39,206 nt of DNA from Mycobacterium sp. (GCA_025963195.1 JAOPVF010000106.1:1-39206), one strand, 5' to 3'. Counted from the stretch's first letter, positions 1 through 8,590 are shown. The notes: a model not told the origin generated them from the sequence alone. Made by a program: numbers and translations.

Positions 1-1070
1 AACGCCACGCAGTCATGGCTCATCATGGGCTCGCTCATCGCCCCGACGGCCCCGGCGAGCGATGGCAGCATGCGGGCGGTGTCGATGCGGATCTGGTGGT
101 GGTCGGTGCCGTATTCGCGGGCGATGACGTCGGAGTACTTGAACTCGTCGCCCTCCTCGCCGCCTGCCGCTTCGAAGCCGATCGAGAAGGTTGCAAGCCC
201 GTGCTGGCCGGCCTCGGCGAGCAATCCGACGATCAGGCTGGAGTCCAACCCACCCGACAGTAGGCACCCCACAGGGACGTCGGCGACGAGGCGGCGCTCC
301 ACCGCGGTGCGCAGCGACGCGAGGGTGGCCTCCTCCCATTCGGAGTCCGACCAGTTCGCCCGCTCTCCCGACCGCTCGAACACCGGCTCCCAATAGGTTT
401 CCTCGGTCCGCTTGCCGTCGGGCTCGATGCGCATGATCGTGCCGGGCGGCAGCTTGCGGACGCCGCGCAGGATCGTGTGCGGCGCGGGCACGACGGAGTG
501 AAACGTCAAGTAGTGGTGCAGGGCTACCGGGTCGATCTCGGTGTCGACGCCGCCGGCGGCCACCAGGGCGGGCAGCGACGAGGCGAACCGCAGACTGCTG
601 GTGCCGTGCGGCTCGGAGGTCTCAGACCAGTACAGCGGCTTGACGCCGAGGCGGTCCCTTGCGAGTACCACCCGTCCGGTGTCGAGCTCGGTGACGGCGA
701 AGGCGAACATCCCGTAGAGGTGGTCGACCACCCGCTCGCCCCACTCGCGGTAGCCCTTCAGGATCACCTCGGTGTCACTGTGGGAGAAGAAGCGGTATCC
801 CTTGGCCAGCAGTTGGCGCCGCAGCTCCGGGTAGTTGTAGATGCAGCCGTTGAACGCGACCGTGAGCCCGAGTTCGGGGTCGTGCATGGGCTGGTGGCCA
901 TGGCTGGACAGGTCGATGATCGACAGCCGCCGGTGGCCAAGCGCCACGCGTTCGCGTGCCCAGACACCGCTGTCGTCAGGACCGCGGGACTGCATGGCGA
1001 TCGTCATCGCCTCGATGGCCGCAAGGTTGGCCGGGCGCCCTTGAGCGATCTCTCCGGCGATGCCACACAT
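1..1070 (-). CDS. N-acetylglutaminylglutamine amidotransferase, 5' part (runs off the window)
   Basis: The visible 356 residues begin MCGIAGEIAQ, so Cys2 is the N-terminal nucleophile of a class II glutamine amidotransferase. Glutaminase-site residues are in place: GHRRLSIIDLS around residue 45, the NG pair at 74-75 and D99. The synthetase half carries the PP-loop SGGLDSS at residues 272-278. The sequence resembles the asparagine-synthase-like enzymes that amidate N-acetylglutaminylglutamine to the osmoprotectant NAGGN more than it resembles housekeeping AsnB: the stretches ALHHYL, FSIGFEA and MSEPM are shared with the NAGGN group. This is recognition from memory, not an alignment. The ATG is preceded by AAGGAG nine bases upstream, which fixes the start. 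Roughly 230 C-terminal residues lie beyond position 1. The partner ligase (ngg) would be expected next to it outside the window. Confidence 0.85.
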   Translation of the reverse strand, partial: MCGIAGEIAQGRPANLAAIEAMTIAMQSRGPDDSGVWARERVALGHRRLSIIDLSSHGHQPMHDPELGLTVAFNGCIYNYPELRRQLLAKGYRFFSHSDTEVILKGYREWGERVVDHLYGMFAFAVTELDTGRVVLARDRLGVKPLYWSETSEPHGTSSLRFASSLPALVAAGGVDTEIDPVALHHYLTFHSVVPAPHTILRGVRKLPPGTIMRIEPDGKRTEETYWEPVFERSGERANWSDSEWEEATLASLRTAVERRLVADVPVGCLLSGGLDSSLIVGLLAEAGQHGLATFSIGFEAAGGEEGDEFKYSDVIAREYGTDHHQIRIDTARMLPSLAGAVGAMSEPMMSHDCVA

Positions 1071-1112
1071 GTATTCGAGCTCCTTAGGGTCACCGGGGTT
1101 CGTGCTGCGGGT

Positions 1113-1131
1113 AGCCACGCGACACGTGGCT
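1113..1131. promoter_or_regulatory. perfect 7-5-7 inverted repeat between divergent genes
   Basis: AGCCACG and CGTGGCT are separated by CGACA, giving a perfect 19-bp inverted repeat. It lies 43 bp upstream of the amidotransferase ATG and 75 bp upstream of the carboxypeptidase ATG. It could be an operator for a dimeric regulator of the osmolyte gene or a hairpin in a leader. No regulator is identified. Confidence 0.4.
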
Positions 1132-1192
1132 GAAACATCAAGATCACGTCGGGGTGGCTCAGCGCACGGGAATGGGCACCAGGCGCAACCGT

Positions 1193-1198
1193 TAGGCT
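1193..1198 (+). promoter_or_regulatory. putative -10 (TAGGCT) of a leaderless dacB transcript
   Basis: TAGGCT fits the mycobacterial TANNNT -10 consensus and ends 8 bases before the ATG at 1207. There is no Shine-Dalgarno sequence in this stretch, which fits a transcript starting at or very near the start codon. No convincing -35 is visible. Confidence 0.4.
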
Positions 1199-1206
1199 CG
1201 GCGACG

Positions 1207-2088
1207 ATGTTCAGACGATCGCCGGCAGCCGCCCTTGGGGCAGCACTGCTCACCGCCACACTGCTCACCTCGCCGTCCGCAGGTGCTGACGTCGACGTCC
1301 AGCCCGCGGGGACCGCCCAGATTCCCGACGGTCCCGCGCCAGCGTGGATCGTCGCGGACATGGACACCGGTCAGATCCTGGCCGGGCGCGACGAGTACGC
1401 CAGGCACGCACCGGCCAGCACGATCAAGACGCTGCTCGCGCTGGTCGTCCTCGACGAGTTGCCGCTCGATGCCACGGTGGTCGCCGACGAGGCCGACGCC
1501 ACGACGGAGTGCAACTGCGCGGGAGTCAAGGCCGGCCGCACCTACACGACGACGGAGCTCCTCGATGGCCTGCTGCTGGTCTCGGGCAACGACGCCGCCA
1601 ACACCCTGGCGCACATGCTGGGCGGCAGGGACGCGGCCGTGGCGAAGATGAACGCCAAGGCCGCCTCACTCGGAGCCACCGATACCCAAGCGGGGTCGCC
1701 GTCGGGGTTGAACGGGCCCGGCATCGACGGGTACACCACGCCGCATGATCTGAGCGTCATCTTCCGTGCGGCGCTGGCCAATCCGGTCTTCGCCGGCATC
1801 ACGTCGTCCCCGTCGGCGCCGTTCCCTGGGGACGCCGGACCGGTGATGCTGCTCAACCAGGACGAGATGCTGGCCCGCTATCCGGGCATGCTCGGCGGCA
1901 AGACCGGGTTCACCGACGTCGCCCGCAAGACGTTCGTCGGGGCGGCGCAGCGCGATGGCCGACGGTTGTTGGTCGCCATGATGTACGGCCTCGTAAAGGA
2001 GGGCGGCCCCACCTACTGGGACCAGGCGACGAGCCTGCTGGACTGGGGTTTCGCGCAGGACCGTTCGGTGAGCATCGGCACGCTGTAG
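1207..2088 (+). CDS. dacB2: secreted D-alanyl-D-alanine carboxypeptidase (peptidase S11), copy 1
   Basis: 293 residues. A signal peptide covers about residues 1-27 (basic MFRR, a hydrophobic core, then SAGA), so the enzyme acts outside the membrane on peptidoglycan stem peptides, removing the terminal D-Ala. All three penicillin-binding motifs are present: S71-T-I-K74 with the acylated serine, S127-G-N129 and K232-T-G234. A CxC pair (C102, C104) lies between motifs one and two and recurs in copy 2. Length matches the mycobacterial Rv2911/DacB2 type (about 290 aa). A longer open frame runs upstream to 1060, but the signal peptide and the -10-like element place the start at ATG 1207. It is followed 84 bp later by a paralogue, so this is a tandem duplication. 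Which copy is the strict orthologue of dacB2 cannot be settled here. Confidence 0.9.
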   Translation: MFRRSPAAALGAALLTATLLTSPSAGADVDVQPAGTAQIPDGPAPAWIVADMDTGQILAGRDEYARHAPASTIKTLLALVVLDELPLDATVVADEADATTECNCAGVKAGRTYTTTELLDGLLLVSGNDAANTLAHMLGGRDAAVAKMNAKAASLGATDTQAGSPSGLNGPGIDGYTTPHDLSVIFRAALANPVFAGITSSPSAPFPGDAGPVMLLNQDEMLARYPGMLGGKTGFTDVARKTFVGAAQRDGRRLLVAMMYGLVKEGGPTYWDQATSLLDWGFAQDRSVSIGTL

Positions 2089-2158
2089 GCGGAGGCATCT
2101 GCGGAAACCCGATACCCGACGGAGACCCGATCGCGCGCTTGGCGAGTCCTGACCGCCA

Positions 2159-2164
2159 TACGCT
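2159..2164 (+). promoter_or_regulatory. putative -10 (TACGCT) of a leaderless transcript for the second carboxypeptidase
   Basis: TACGCT (TANNNT) ends 8 bases before the GTG at 2173. There is no Shine-Dalgarno in between, and the layout is the same as at 1193-1198. The second copy may therefore have its own promoter. Confidence 0.35.
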
Positions 2165-2172
2165 CGCAATCC

Positions 2173-2991
2173 GTGCGAAGACTATTCGCGGCGACGGCGC
2201 TCGTCGTCACTGCGGCGTTGACCTCGCCTGTCGTGTCGGCACAACCCGACGTGCAGCCTGCGGGGGCGGTCGTCGCGCCGCCCGACGGCCCTGCGCAGGC
2301 CTGGCTGCTCGCCGACCTCGACAGCGGGGCAGTGCTGGCCGCCAAGGACCCCAACGGTTCCTACGCGCCGGCGAGCACCATCAAGATCCTCCTGGCGATG
2401 GTCGTCCTCGACAACATCAACCCGAACTCGTTCGCGCGGGCCAACAAGTCGCACACCGAGGTCGAGTGCTCGTGTGTGGGGCTGACGCCGGGTCAGCCGT
2501 ACACCACGACCCAGCTGCTCGCGGCGCTGTTGATGGTGTCGGGCAACGACGCCGCCAACATGCTCGCAGACATGCTCGGCGGTCAACCGGTTGCCGTGGC
2601 GAGGATGAACGCGAAGGCCGCCCAGCTCGGTGCGCGCAGCACCAAGGCGTCGTCGCCGTCCGGGCTCGACGGAAAAGGCTGGGAGACCGTCACCACGCCC
2701 CACGACCTCGCCGTGATGTTCCGGGCAGCGCTGAAGTACCCGCTGATCGCCCAGATCCTGCAGACCAGGTCGGCTGCGTTCCCAGGCAAGACCCTGACCG
2801 CACAGAACGAGCTGCTGGAGCGCTATCCCGGCGACCTCGGCGGCAAGACCGGATTCACCAACCTCGCGCGCAAGACGTATGTCGGTTCGGCGCAGCGCAA
2901 TGGCCGCCGCCTCGTAGTGGTCGAGATGTACGGAAGCGGCGATCTCTACGGCCAGGCGATCGGGTTGTTCGACTGGGGCTTCGCCCACTAG
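2173..2991 (+). CDS. secreted D-alanyl-D-alanine carboxypeptidase (peptidase S11), copy 2
   Basis: 272 residues from a GTG start, with a signal peptide over about residues 1-23 ending VSA. Catalytic motifs are S68-T-I-K71, S123-G-N125 and K225-T-G227. The CxC pair C99/C101 matches copy 1, as do long blocks such as SGNDAAN and GGKTGFT. It should trim D-Ala from peptidoglycan precursors or cross-linkable stems in the periplasm-like space. Copy 2 ends shortly after the last barrel strand (FDWGFAH) and lacks the short C-terminal extension of copy 1. Its stop codon overlaps the stop of the convergent cyclase gene by three bases. Confidence 0.88.
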   Translation: MRRLFAATALVVTAALTSPVVSAQPDVQPAGAVVAPPDGPAQAWLLADLDSGAVLAAKDPNGSYAPASTIKILLAMVVLDNINPNSFARANKSHTEVECSCVGLTPGQPYTTTQLLAALLMVSGNDAANMLADMLGGQPVAVARMNAKAAQLGARSTKASSPSGLDGKGWETVTTPHDLAVMFRAALKYPLIAQILQTRSAAFPGKTLTAQNELLERYPGDLGGKTGFTNLARKTYVGSAQRNGRRLVVVEMYGSGDLYGQAIGLFDWGFAH

Positions 2992-3911
2992 CCCGCGGGC
3001 AGCTCGGCGAACGCGCGGACCGGGAAGGTACCGAAGCCCTCGACTGCGGGCGGCGCTGCGGTGAATCGCGCGCCCCACGGCGGCAGGTCGCCAAGGTTGG
3101 TGAGGTGTTCGACGACGTGCACGCCAGCACCGAGCAGCAGGGTGTGCGCCGGCCGTTCGCCGCCCGACTCGGTGTCGTCGATGTTGACCGAGTCGATCCC
3201 CACCAGCGTCGCACCCGCATCGATGAGGTACTGCGCGCCGTCCGCGGTGAGATACGGTGCGCCGACACCGTATTCGGGCGATCCGAAGTGCCGGTCCCAG
3301 CCGGTGTGCAGGAGCACGGCAGCACCGGCGAGAGCCCGATCGGCGAGGGTCTCCGCGCGGATGCCGCGCCGCTCGGCGTTCCACGCGTCCTGCAGGTGAA
3401 ACACCTCGGCGCGCAGGCCGACCAGGGTCGACAGATCGAGCCCGGCGAGGTCGCGGCCGTCGGCGTAGCGGTGGAAGGGCGAGTCCAGGTACGTCCCGGT
3501 GTTGCCGATCATCGTGATGACGTCCATCGCGAACTCGGTGCCTGCGGCGTACTTGGCGCGCGAGTCCTCGCGAGTCAGGTGCGGCGTGATGACGGGCGCA
3601 GGGAGTCCCGGGTAGGTGATCAGCCCGGCGCGGATGGGATGGCTGAGGTCGACGACATGCGTCGACGGGGCCCGATAGCCCTCCGTCCTGTCGATCCCGC
3701 GGCTTCCACGGTGGGGTTCCTCGACGAACCGCAACCCGCGGAGCTCGACGCTCTCGACGAGGGCGAGCCCGAGGTGGTGCACCAAGAGCCTGCCGACGGT
3801 CGATTCGTCGAGGTCGGCCGACGGCACGTCGAGCCGAAAACCGGTGCCCGTCAGATCGCCGGAGTTGGCGAAGCGGATCTCGAAGTCGAAGTGGGCGCGA
3901 TGGTCGGGCAT
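2988..3911 (-). CDS. cyclase/kynurenine-formamidase-family protein with altered metal motif
   Basis: 307 residues from ATG 3911. The C-terminal two thirds belongs to the cyclase family (kynurenine formamidase-like amide or ester hydrolases): DLSHPI near residue 90, the signature loop, then IDSVNIDDT and GVHVVEHLTNL near the end. The signature normally reads HxGTHxDxPxH, with metal-binding histidines. Here it is NTGTYLDSPFH, so the first two histidines are Asn and Tyr. The last His and the Asp are kept. About 80 residues precede the domain and resemble nothing I recognise. Either the metal site is rebuilt or the protein is not a classical metallohydrolase. It is head-to-head with the broken reductase and tail-to-tail with the carboxypeptidase, so there is no operon clue to its substrate. 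Confidence 0.75.
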   Translation of the reverse strand: MPDHRAHFDFEIRFANSGDLTGTGFRLDVPSADLDESTVGRLLVHHLGLALVESVELRGLRFVEEPHRGSRGIDRTEGYRAPSTHVVDLSHPIRAGLITYPGLPAPVITPHLTREDSRAKYAAGTEFAMDVITMIGNTGTYLDSPFHRYADGRDLAGLDLSTLVGLRAEVFHLQDAWNAERRGIRAETLADRALAGAAVLLHTGWDRHFGSPEYGVGAPYLTADGAQYLIDAGATLVGIDSVNIDDTESGGERPAHTLLLGAGVHVVEHLTNLGDLPPWGARFTAAPPAVEGFGTFPVRAFAELPAG

Positions 3912-3948
3912 GCCCGAGAGCGTATCGGCGGTCCAAGGGGACGCCGCC

Positions 3949-5144
3949 ATGTCGTTCGCCGAGGCCGTCGCCGACATTGCCCTGCTGTTCTGGGAGGCCA
4001 TCAACGCCGAGACCGAGCGGCTCGAGCACCTGAGCTTTGCGGTGCTCGCACTCGGCGACACCTCGTACGAGTTCTTCTGCAACGCAGGCAAGTTGCTCGA
4101 CGAGCGCCTGGAGGCGCAGGGTGCCACCCGGCTGCTCGACCGCGTCGACATCGACGGCCACTACGAACAAGTGGCCGCGCCGAAACACTCGGGCCCCGAT
4201 CGCATTCATCCCTTCGAGGCCCGGCTGGCCGTCAATCGGCGGCTCAACTCCCCGGCATCGGACAAGGAGGTCCGCCACTACGAGGTGGACCTCACCGGCT
4301 CCGGGATCATCTACCGGGTTGGCGATTCGATCGCGGTGCACGCCACCAACGATCCCGCCCTTGTCGAGGAGTTCCTGGGCCGAGCTCGGCGTCGCCCCCG
4401 ATCACGTCGTCGCCGATCACAGCGAGCCGCTCGGCGTCCTGCTGACCCGCGACCTCGAGATCCGGACGCCGTCACGCGCACTGCAGGCGTTGGTGGCCTC
4501 CCGAACCCCCGACGCGGAAGCTGCGGAGGCGCTCGGCGCCTACCACGTGCACCTGACGGTGGCGAACGTGCGCTACCACGTCGGGGCTCGCAGACACGGC
4601 GGCGTCGCCTCGACGTTCCTGGCCGACCGCGGCGATGCGGTCAGGGTGCATCTGCGACCGAACCACGCCTTCCGCCTGCCCGCCCCCGACGTGCCGATCG
4701 TCATGATCGGCCCAGGGACGGGCATCGCGCCGTTCCACGGCTTCCTGCAGGAACGCCACGCCAGCGACGCATCGGGGCGGTCCTGGCTGTTCTTCGGCGA
4801 CCGACGGCGGGAGACGGACTTCCTCTACGGCGACGAACTCGAGGGTTTCGTGCAGTCGGGCACCCTGACCCGGCTCGACGTGGCATTCTCCCGCGACGGG
4901 GCCGACGGTGATCCCAAAGTCTCTGTCCAGCAACGCATGTGGGAGAAATCCGGGCAGCTGTTCGGCTGGCCTCAGGACGGCGCATACCTCTACGTGTGCG
5001 GTGACGCCGAGCGGATGGCCAAGGACGTCGATGCGACGTTGCACGACATCGTCGCCCGCTGCGGCGGCATGGACGCCGCGGCTGCGCACGCGTACGTCAA
5101 CGACCTCATCAAATCCCACCGATACGTGCGGGGACGTCTACTAG
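3949..5144 (+). pseudogene. CysJ/P450-reductase-like flavoprotein, degraded
   Basis: Translation gives pieces of a diflavin reductase (sulfite reductase alpha subunit or cytochrome P450 reductase family). The end of the flavodoxin domain is present (LALGDTSYEFFCNAGK, near 4050-4100). The FAD-domain start follows in the same frame to about 4375. The reading frame then moves by one base between about 4375 and 4385 and continues from GVAPDHV into the NADP-binding half (GPGTGIAPFHGF near 4710; YVCGDAERMA near 4990). A second shift in the G-run at 5130-5133 restores the conserved C-terminus RYVRDVY and stop 5142-5144. The first part of the flavodoxin domain is missing. So is the segment with the FAD-binding RxYS motif, which should sit just before VHLTVANVRY (about 4550). 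Two frameshifts plus two deletions make a functional product unlikely. The start given is only the first in-frame ATG. Confidence 0.82.
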
Positions 5145-5163
5145 CGCCTGGCATCCTTGGGCG

Positions 5164-5928
5164 ATGGATCGCCTCTCGATCATCGATTCCGAATCACGCC
5201 GCTTCGCCGAGGTGCTCGCACGCGTCGAGCCCGACCGTCGCTGCACCACGTGTCCGGAATGGACCGCTTCGGACCTGTTGTGGCACCTCACCGAGGTGCA
5301 CTTCTTCTGGGCCGGAATCCTCGAGCGCGACGTCCAGTCCGGGGCCGACCTCCCTGCAGTGGAAGCCGCGAAACCCCAGCGCCCCGCGGCGATGGCCGAC
5401 GTCCTCCCCCTTCGCGAGCAGGCGACGGCCGCCCTACTGCGCGGGCTCGCCAGCCGAGACGACGCCGAGCCCCTCTGGTCGTGGTGGGCGCCCGATCAGA
5501 CCGTCGGCTTCACCAGGCGCATGCAGACCTACGAAGCGACGATGCACCGCGTCGACGCGGAGTTGGCGGGCGGCCTGCCGGTCAGCCCGATCGCCGAGGA
5601 CGTGGCCGCCGGCGCCATCGATCACGGCGTCGACGTGATGTGGGGCTGGAAACCCGATTCTGCGACCTACCGTGCCACGTCCGTCGTGGAGTTCGTCGCC
5701 AGCGACACCAGCCAGCGGTGGCTCGTCGAGGTCGGGAGCTGGACCGACGGCGACGACAGCGGCCCGATGGCGACGCGGGCCACAGACGGTGAGCCGACGA
5801 CGACCGTCACCGCACCCGTCGTCGATCTGGCGCTGTGGGCGTGGACGCGTGGCGCCGAGGCTCGGATCTCCGGACGGCCAGAGTCCGTCGCTGCGTTGAA
5901 TGCCGTTGTCACACAGGGCATGCCGTGA
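5164..5928 (+). CDS. maleylpyruvate isomerase / mycothiol-dependent DinB-like family protein
   Basis: 254 residues. The N-terminal four-helix domain fits the mycothiol-dependent maleylpyruvate isomerase family common in actinobacteria: LLWHLTEVH near residue 40, then R-x-x-T-Y-E-A-T-M-H around 119-128. H41, E124 and H128 match the spacing of the family's divalent-metal ligands (His, then Glu-x3-His). The C-terminal part (about 165-254) looks like the small alpha/beta MDMPI C-terminal domain, with ALWAWTRGAE near 222. Real substrates of most members are unknown: isomerisation or thiol transfer with mycothiol is a family-level expectation. The gene starts 19 bp after the reductase pseudogene and ends 7 bp from the convergent amidohydrolase. 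Confidence 0.75.
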   Translation: MDRLSIIDSESRRFAEVLARVEPDRRCTTCPEWTASDLLWHLTEVHFFWAGILERDVQSGADLPAVEAAKPQRPAAMADVLPLREQATAALLRGLASRDDAEPLWSWWAPDQTVGFTRRMQTYEATMHRVDAELAGGLPVSPIAEDVAAGAIDHGVDVMWGWKPDSATYRATSVVEFVASDTSQRWLVEVGSWTDGDDSGPMATRATDGEPTTTVTAPVVDLALWAWTRGAEARISGRPESVAALNAVVTQGMP

Positions 5929-5935
5929 GATCAGC

Positions 5936-7006
5936 TCAGCGGTACACCTTGCCGCGCAGGATCACCAGGTCGGGGTTGTTCAGCACGGCGGCTCCCGACC
6001 GGGGATCCTCGGCGTAGCAGACCAGGTCGGCTGACGCGCCGTGCTCGAGCGCGGGTCTGCCCAGCCATCGTCTGGCGTCCCAGCACGCCGCGCCGAGCGC
6101 GTCGGTGGGACTCATCCCGATCTCCTTGAGCGCATCGACCTCGTCGGCGATCCGGCCGTGCGCGACCATGCTGCCCGCGTCGGTCCCCGCATAGATCGGA
6201 ATGCCCGCGTCCCTGGCCGCGGCCATCCGATCCGGGCACGACGCGTAGAGGGCGCGCATGTGGGCCGCGTAGGTCGGGTACTTGGCCGCGGCGTCGGCGA
6301 TGCCGGGGAAGTTCCTGGTGTTGATCAGCGTGGGCACCAACGCCGTTCCGTGTTCGACCATCAGCGTGATGATGTCGTCCGTGATGCCCGTGCCGTGCTC
6401 GATGCAGTCGATTCCGGCAGTGATGAGCCCGGGCAGCGCGTCCTCACCGAATACGTGGGCAGTCACCCTTGCGCCTTCGGCGTGGGCGGCGTCGATGGCG
6501 TCCTTGAGCACCCGGTCGGACCACAGCGGTGCGAGATCGCCTACGCTGCGGTCGATCCAGTCGCCGACCAGCTTGACCCAGCCGTCGCCGAACCTGGCCT
6601 GCTGCGCCACCGCTTCCGGGAGCTGCGACTCGTCCTCGACGTCGATCGGCAGACCTGGGCTGTACCGCTTGGGCCTGGCCAGGTGGCGTCCCGCCCGGAT
6701 GATGCGAGGAAGGTCGTCGTGGTCGTCGAGGCTGCGGGTGTCGGTGGGCGAGCCGGCGTCGCGCAGCAGTAGCGCACCGACGTCACGCTCGGCTTCGGCC
6801 TGAGCGATCGCCTCATCGAGCTCGATGGCACCGTGCTCGCCGAGCCCGACGTGGCAGTGCGCGTCGACGAGTCCTGCGACGATCCAGCCACCGTCCCAGA
6901 CGGTTTCGGCGTCGGCGACCGGTTCCGCGCTCAGCGCACCGTTGACCACCCACCACTGCACCCGCTCCCCGTCGGGGAGCCCGCGGCCCAACACGTGCAG
7001 GCGCAA
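5936..7006 (-). CDS. metal-dependent amidohydrolase (Rv2915c-like)
   Basis: 356 residues. Amidohydrolase-superfamily ligands are all visible: H50-C-H52 in the first barrel strand, K145 (WVKLVGDW, the likely carboxylated lysine), H184 (VTAHVFGE), H204 (IEHGTG) and D276 (YAGTDAGS). A C-terminal beta-sandwich strand (ADLVCYAEDP) closes the fold, as in imidazolonepropionase and prolidase-like members. The substrate is unknown. The start is TTG at 7006, three bases after the ffh stop; an in-frame GTG at 6994 is an alternative. The gene is transcribed with ffh, an arrangement that mirrors Rv2915c-Rv2916c in M. tuberculosis. Confidence 0.85.
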   Translation of the reverse strand: MRLHVLGRGLPDGERVQWWVVNGALSAEPVADAETVWDGGWIVAGLVDAHCHVGLGEHGAIELDEAIAQAEAERDVGALLLRDAGSPTDTRSLDDHDDLPRIIRAGRHLARPKRYSPGLPIDVEDESQLPEAVAQQARFGDGWVKLVGDWIDRSVGDLAPLWSDRVLKDAIDAAHAEGARVTAHVFGEDALPGLITAGIDCIEHGTGITDDIITLMVEHGTALVPTLINTRNFPGIADAAAKYPTYAAHMRALYASCPDRMAAARDAGIPIYAGTDAGSMVAHGRIADEVDALKEIGMSPTDALGAACWDARRWLGRPALEHGASADLVCYAEDPRSGAAVLNNPDLVILRGKVYR

Positions 7007-7009
7007 CGG

Positions 7010-8584
7010 CTACTTCTGGCCGGGGAACTTCAGCTTGGACAGATCGAAGTCGGCAAGGCCGGGGGGCAGCTCGTCGAGCCCCTTCGGCATGTTCGACAGG
7101 TCGGGGAAGCCGGCAGGCGGGCCGCCGCCAACGCCCAACGGGTTCGCCACCCTCGGCGGCGTCGGCCCACGGCCGCCCTTCTTCTTGCCTGCCTGCTTGT
7201 TCTTGCCCTTGGCGGCCTTGCTCTTGGAACTCTTGCGGCCGAACGGCATTCCCATCTGTCCGGCCATCTGCGACATCATCTTGCGCGCTTCGAAGAACCG
7301 GTCGACGAGTTGGTTGACCTCCGAGACGTTGACGCCGGAGCCGTTGGCGATGCGGAGCCGCCGGGAGGCGTTGATGATCTTCGGGTCGGCCCGCTCGGCC
7401 GGTGTCATGCCGCGGATGATGGCCTGCACGCGGTCGAGTTGGGTGTCGTCGACGGCGGCCAGCGCGTCCTTCATCTGGCCCGCGCCTGGCAACATGCCGA
7501 GCAGGTTGCCGATGGGACCCATCTTGCGGATCGCCAGCATCTGCTCGAGGAAGTCCTCGAGGGTGAGCTCGCCGGAGCCGATCTTGGCTGCGGCGGCCTC
7601 GGCCTGGTCGGCGTCGAAGACCTGCTCGGCCTGCTCGATGAGGCTCAGCACGTCGCCCATGCCGAGGATGCGGCTTGCCATCCGGTCGGGATGGAAGACG
7701 TCGAAGTCCTCGAGCTTCTCACCGGTGGACGCGAACAGGATCGGCACCCCGGTGACCTCGCGCACGGACAGCGCGGCGCCACCGCGGGCGTCGCCGTCGA
7801 GCTTGGTCAGCACGACGCCTGTGAAGCCGACGCCCTCGCGGAACGCCTCTGCGGTGGTGACGGCGTCCTGGCCGATCATCGCGTCGAGAACGAAGATGAC
7901 CTCGTCGGGATCGACGGCATCGCGGATCGCGGCGGCCTGGCCCATCAACTCCTCGTCGATGCCGAGCCGACCCGCGGTGTCGACGATGACCACGTCGTAG
8001 TGCTTGGACTTGGCCTCGGCGAGACCGGCCGCGGCGACGGCGACGGGATCGCCCGGCGTCATCTGTTCGATGGTGTTGCCGGTCGGCGACACGCCCGGAT
8101 GCGGCGCGTACACCGCGACGCCCGCCCGTTCACCGACGATCTGCAGCTGGTTGACCGCGCCGGGCCGCTGCAGGTCGCAGGCCACCAGCAACGGCGTATT
8201 GCCCTGCCCCTTGAGCCATTTGGCGAGCTTGCCGGCCAGGGTCGTCTTACCGGAGCCCTGCAGGCCCGCCAGCATGATGACCGTAGGTGGCGTCTTGGCC
8301 CATGCCAGTTGCCGCGTCTCGCCGCCGAGGATGCCGACGAGCTCGTCGTTGACGATCTTGACGACCTGTTGCGCCGGGTTCAGCGCACCCGAGACCTCGG
8401 CGCCCTTGGCGCGCTCCTTGATGCGGGAGACGAACTCGCGCACCACTGGAAGCGAGACGTCCGCCTCCAGCAGGGCGAGCCTGATCTCGCGGGTGGTCGC
8501 ATCGATGTCGGCGTCGGTCAGCCGCCCCTTGCCACGGAGTCCCGAAAGGACTCCGGTCAACCGGTCGGACAGGGATTCAAACAC
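7010..8584 (-). CDS. ffh: signal recognition particle GTPase Ffh
   Basis: 524 residues. Ffh binds 4.5S RNA and the signal sequences of nascent membrane and secreted proteins, and docks with FtsY. The order is an N domain (1-90), then a G domain with G1 GLQGSGKTT (108-116), DTAGR (202-206) and TKLD (260-263), then a methionine-rich M domain with the RNA-binding helix-turn region SGVNVSEVNQ. The C-terminal tail is basic and Gly/Pro-rich. The start codon is GTG, with TAGGCT six bases upstream and no Shine-Dalgarno, so the mRNA is probably leaderless. The receptor gene ftsY is also in this window (13.9-15.2 kb). Confidence 0.97.
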   Translation of the reverse strand: MFESLSDRLTGVLSGLRGKGRLTDADIDATTREIRLALLEADVSLPVVREFVSRIKERAKGAEVSGALNPAQQVVKIVNDELVGILGGETRQLAWAKTPPTVIMLAGLQGSGKTTLAGKLAKWLKGQGNTPLLVACDLQRPGAVNQLQIVGERAGVAVYAPHPGVSPTGNTIEQMTPGDPVAVAAAGLAEAKSKHYDVVIVDTAGRLGIDEELMGQAAAIRDAVDPDEVIFVLDAMIGQDAVTTAEAFREGVGFTGVVLTKLDGDARGGAALSVREVTGVPILFASTGEKLEDFDVFHPDRMASRILGMGDVLSLIEQAEQVFDADQAEAAAAKIGSGELTLEDFLEQMLAIRKMGPIGNLLGMLPGAGQMKDALAAVDDTQLDRVQAIIRGMTPAERADPKIINASRRLRIANGSGVNVSEVNQLVDRFFEARKMMSQMAGQMGMPFGRKSSKSKAAKGKNKQAGKKKGGRGPTPPRVANPLGVGGGPPAGFPDLSNMPKGLDELPPGLADFDLSKLKFPGQK

Positions 8585-8590
8585 CCGACC

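Noticed and set aside
2182-4341. 719-codon minus-strand open frame across the carboxypeptidase, cyclase and reductase region
   Set aside because: It is a frame shadow typical of GC-rich DNA: Arg/Pro/Ala-rich, with no domain, and it overlaps well-supported genes in other frames.
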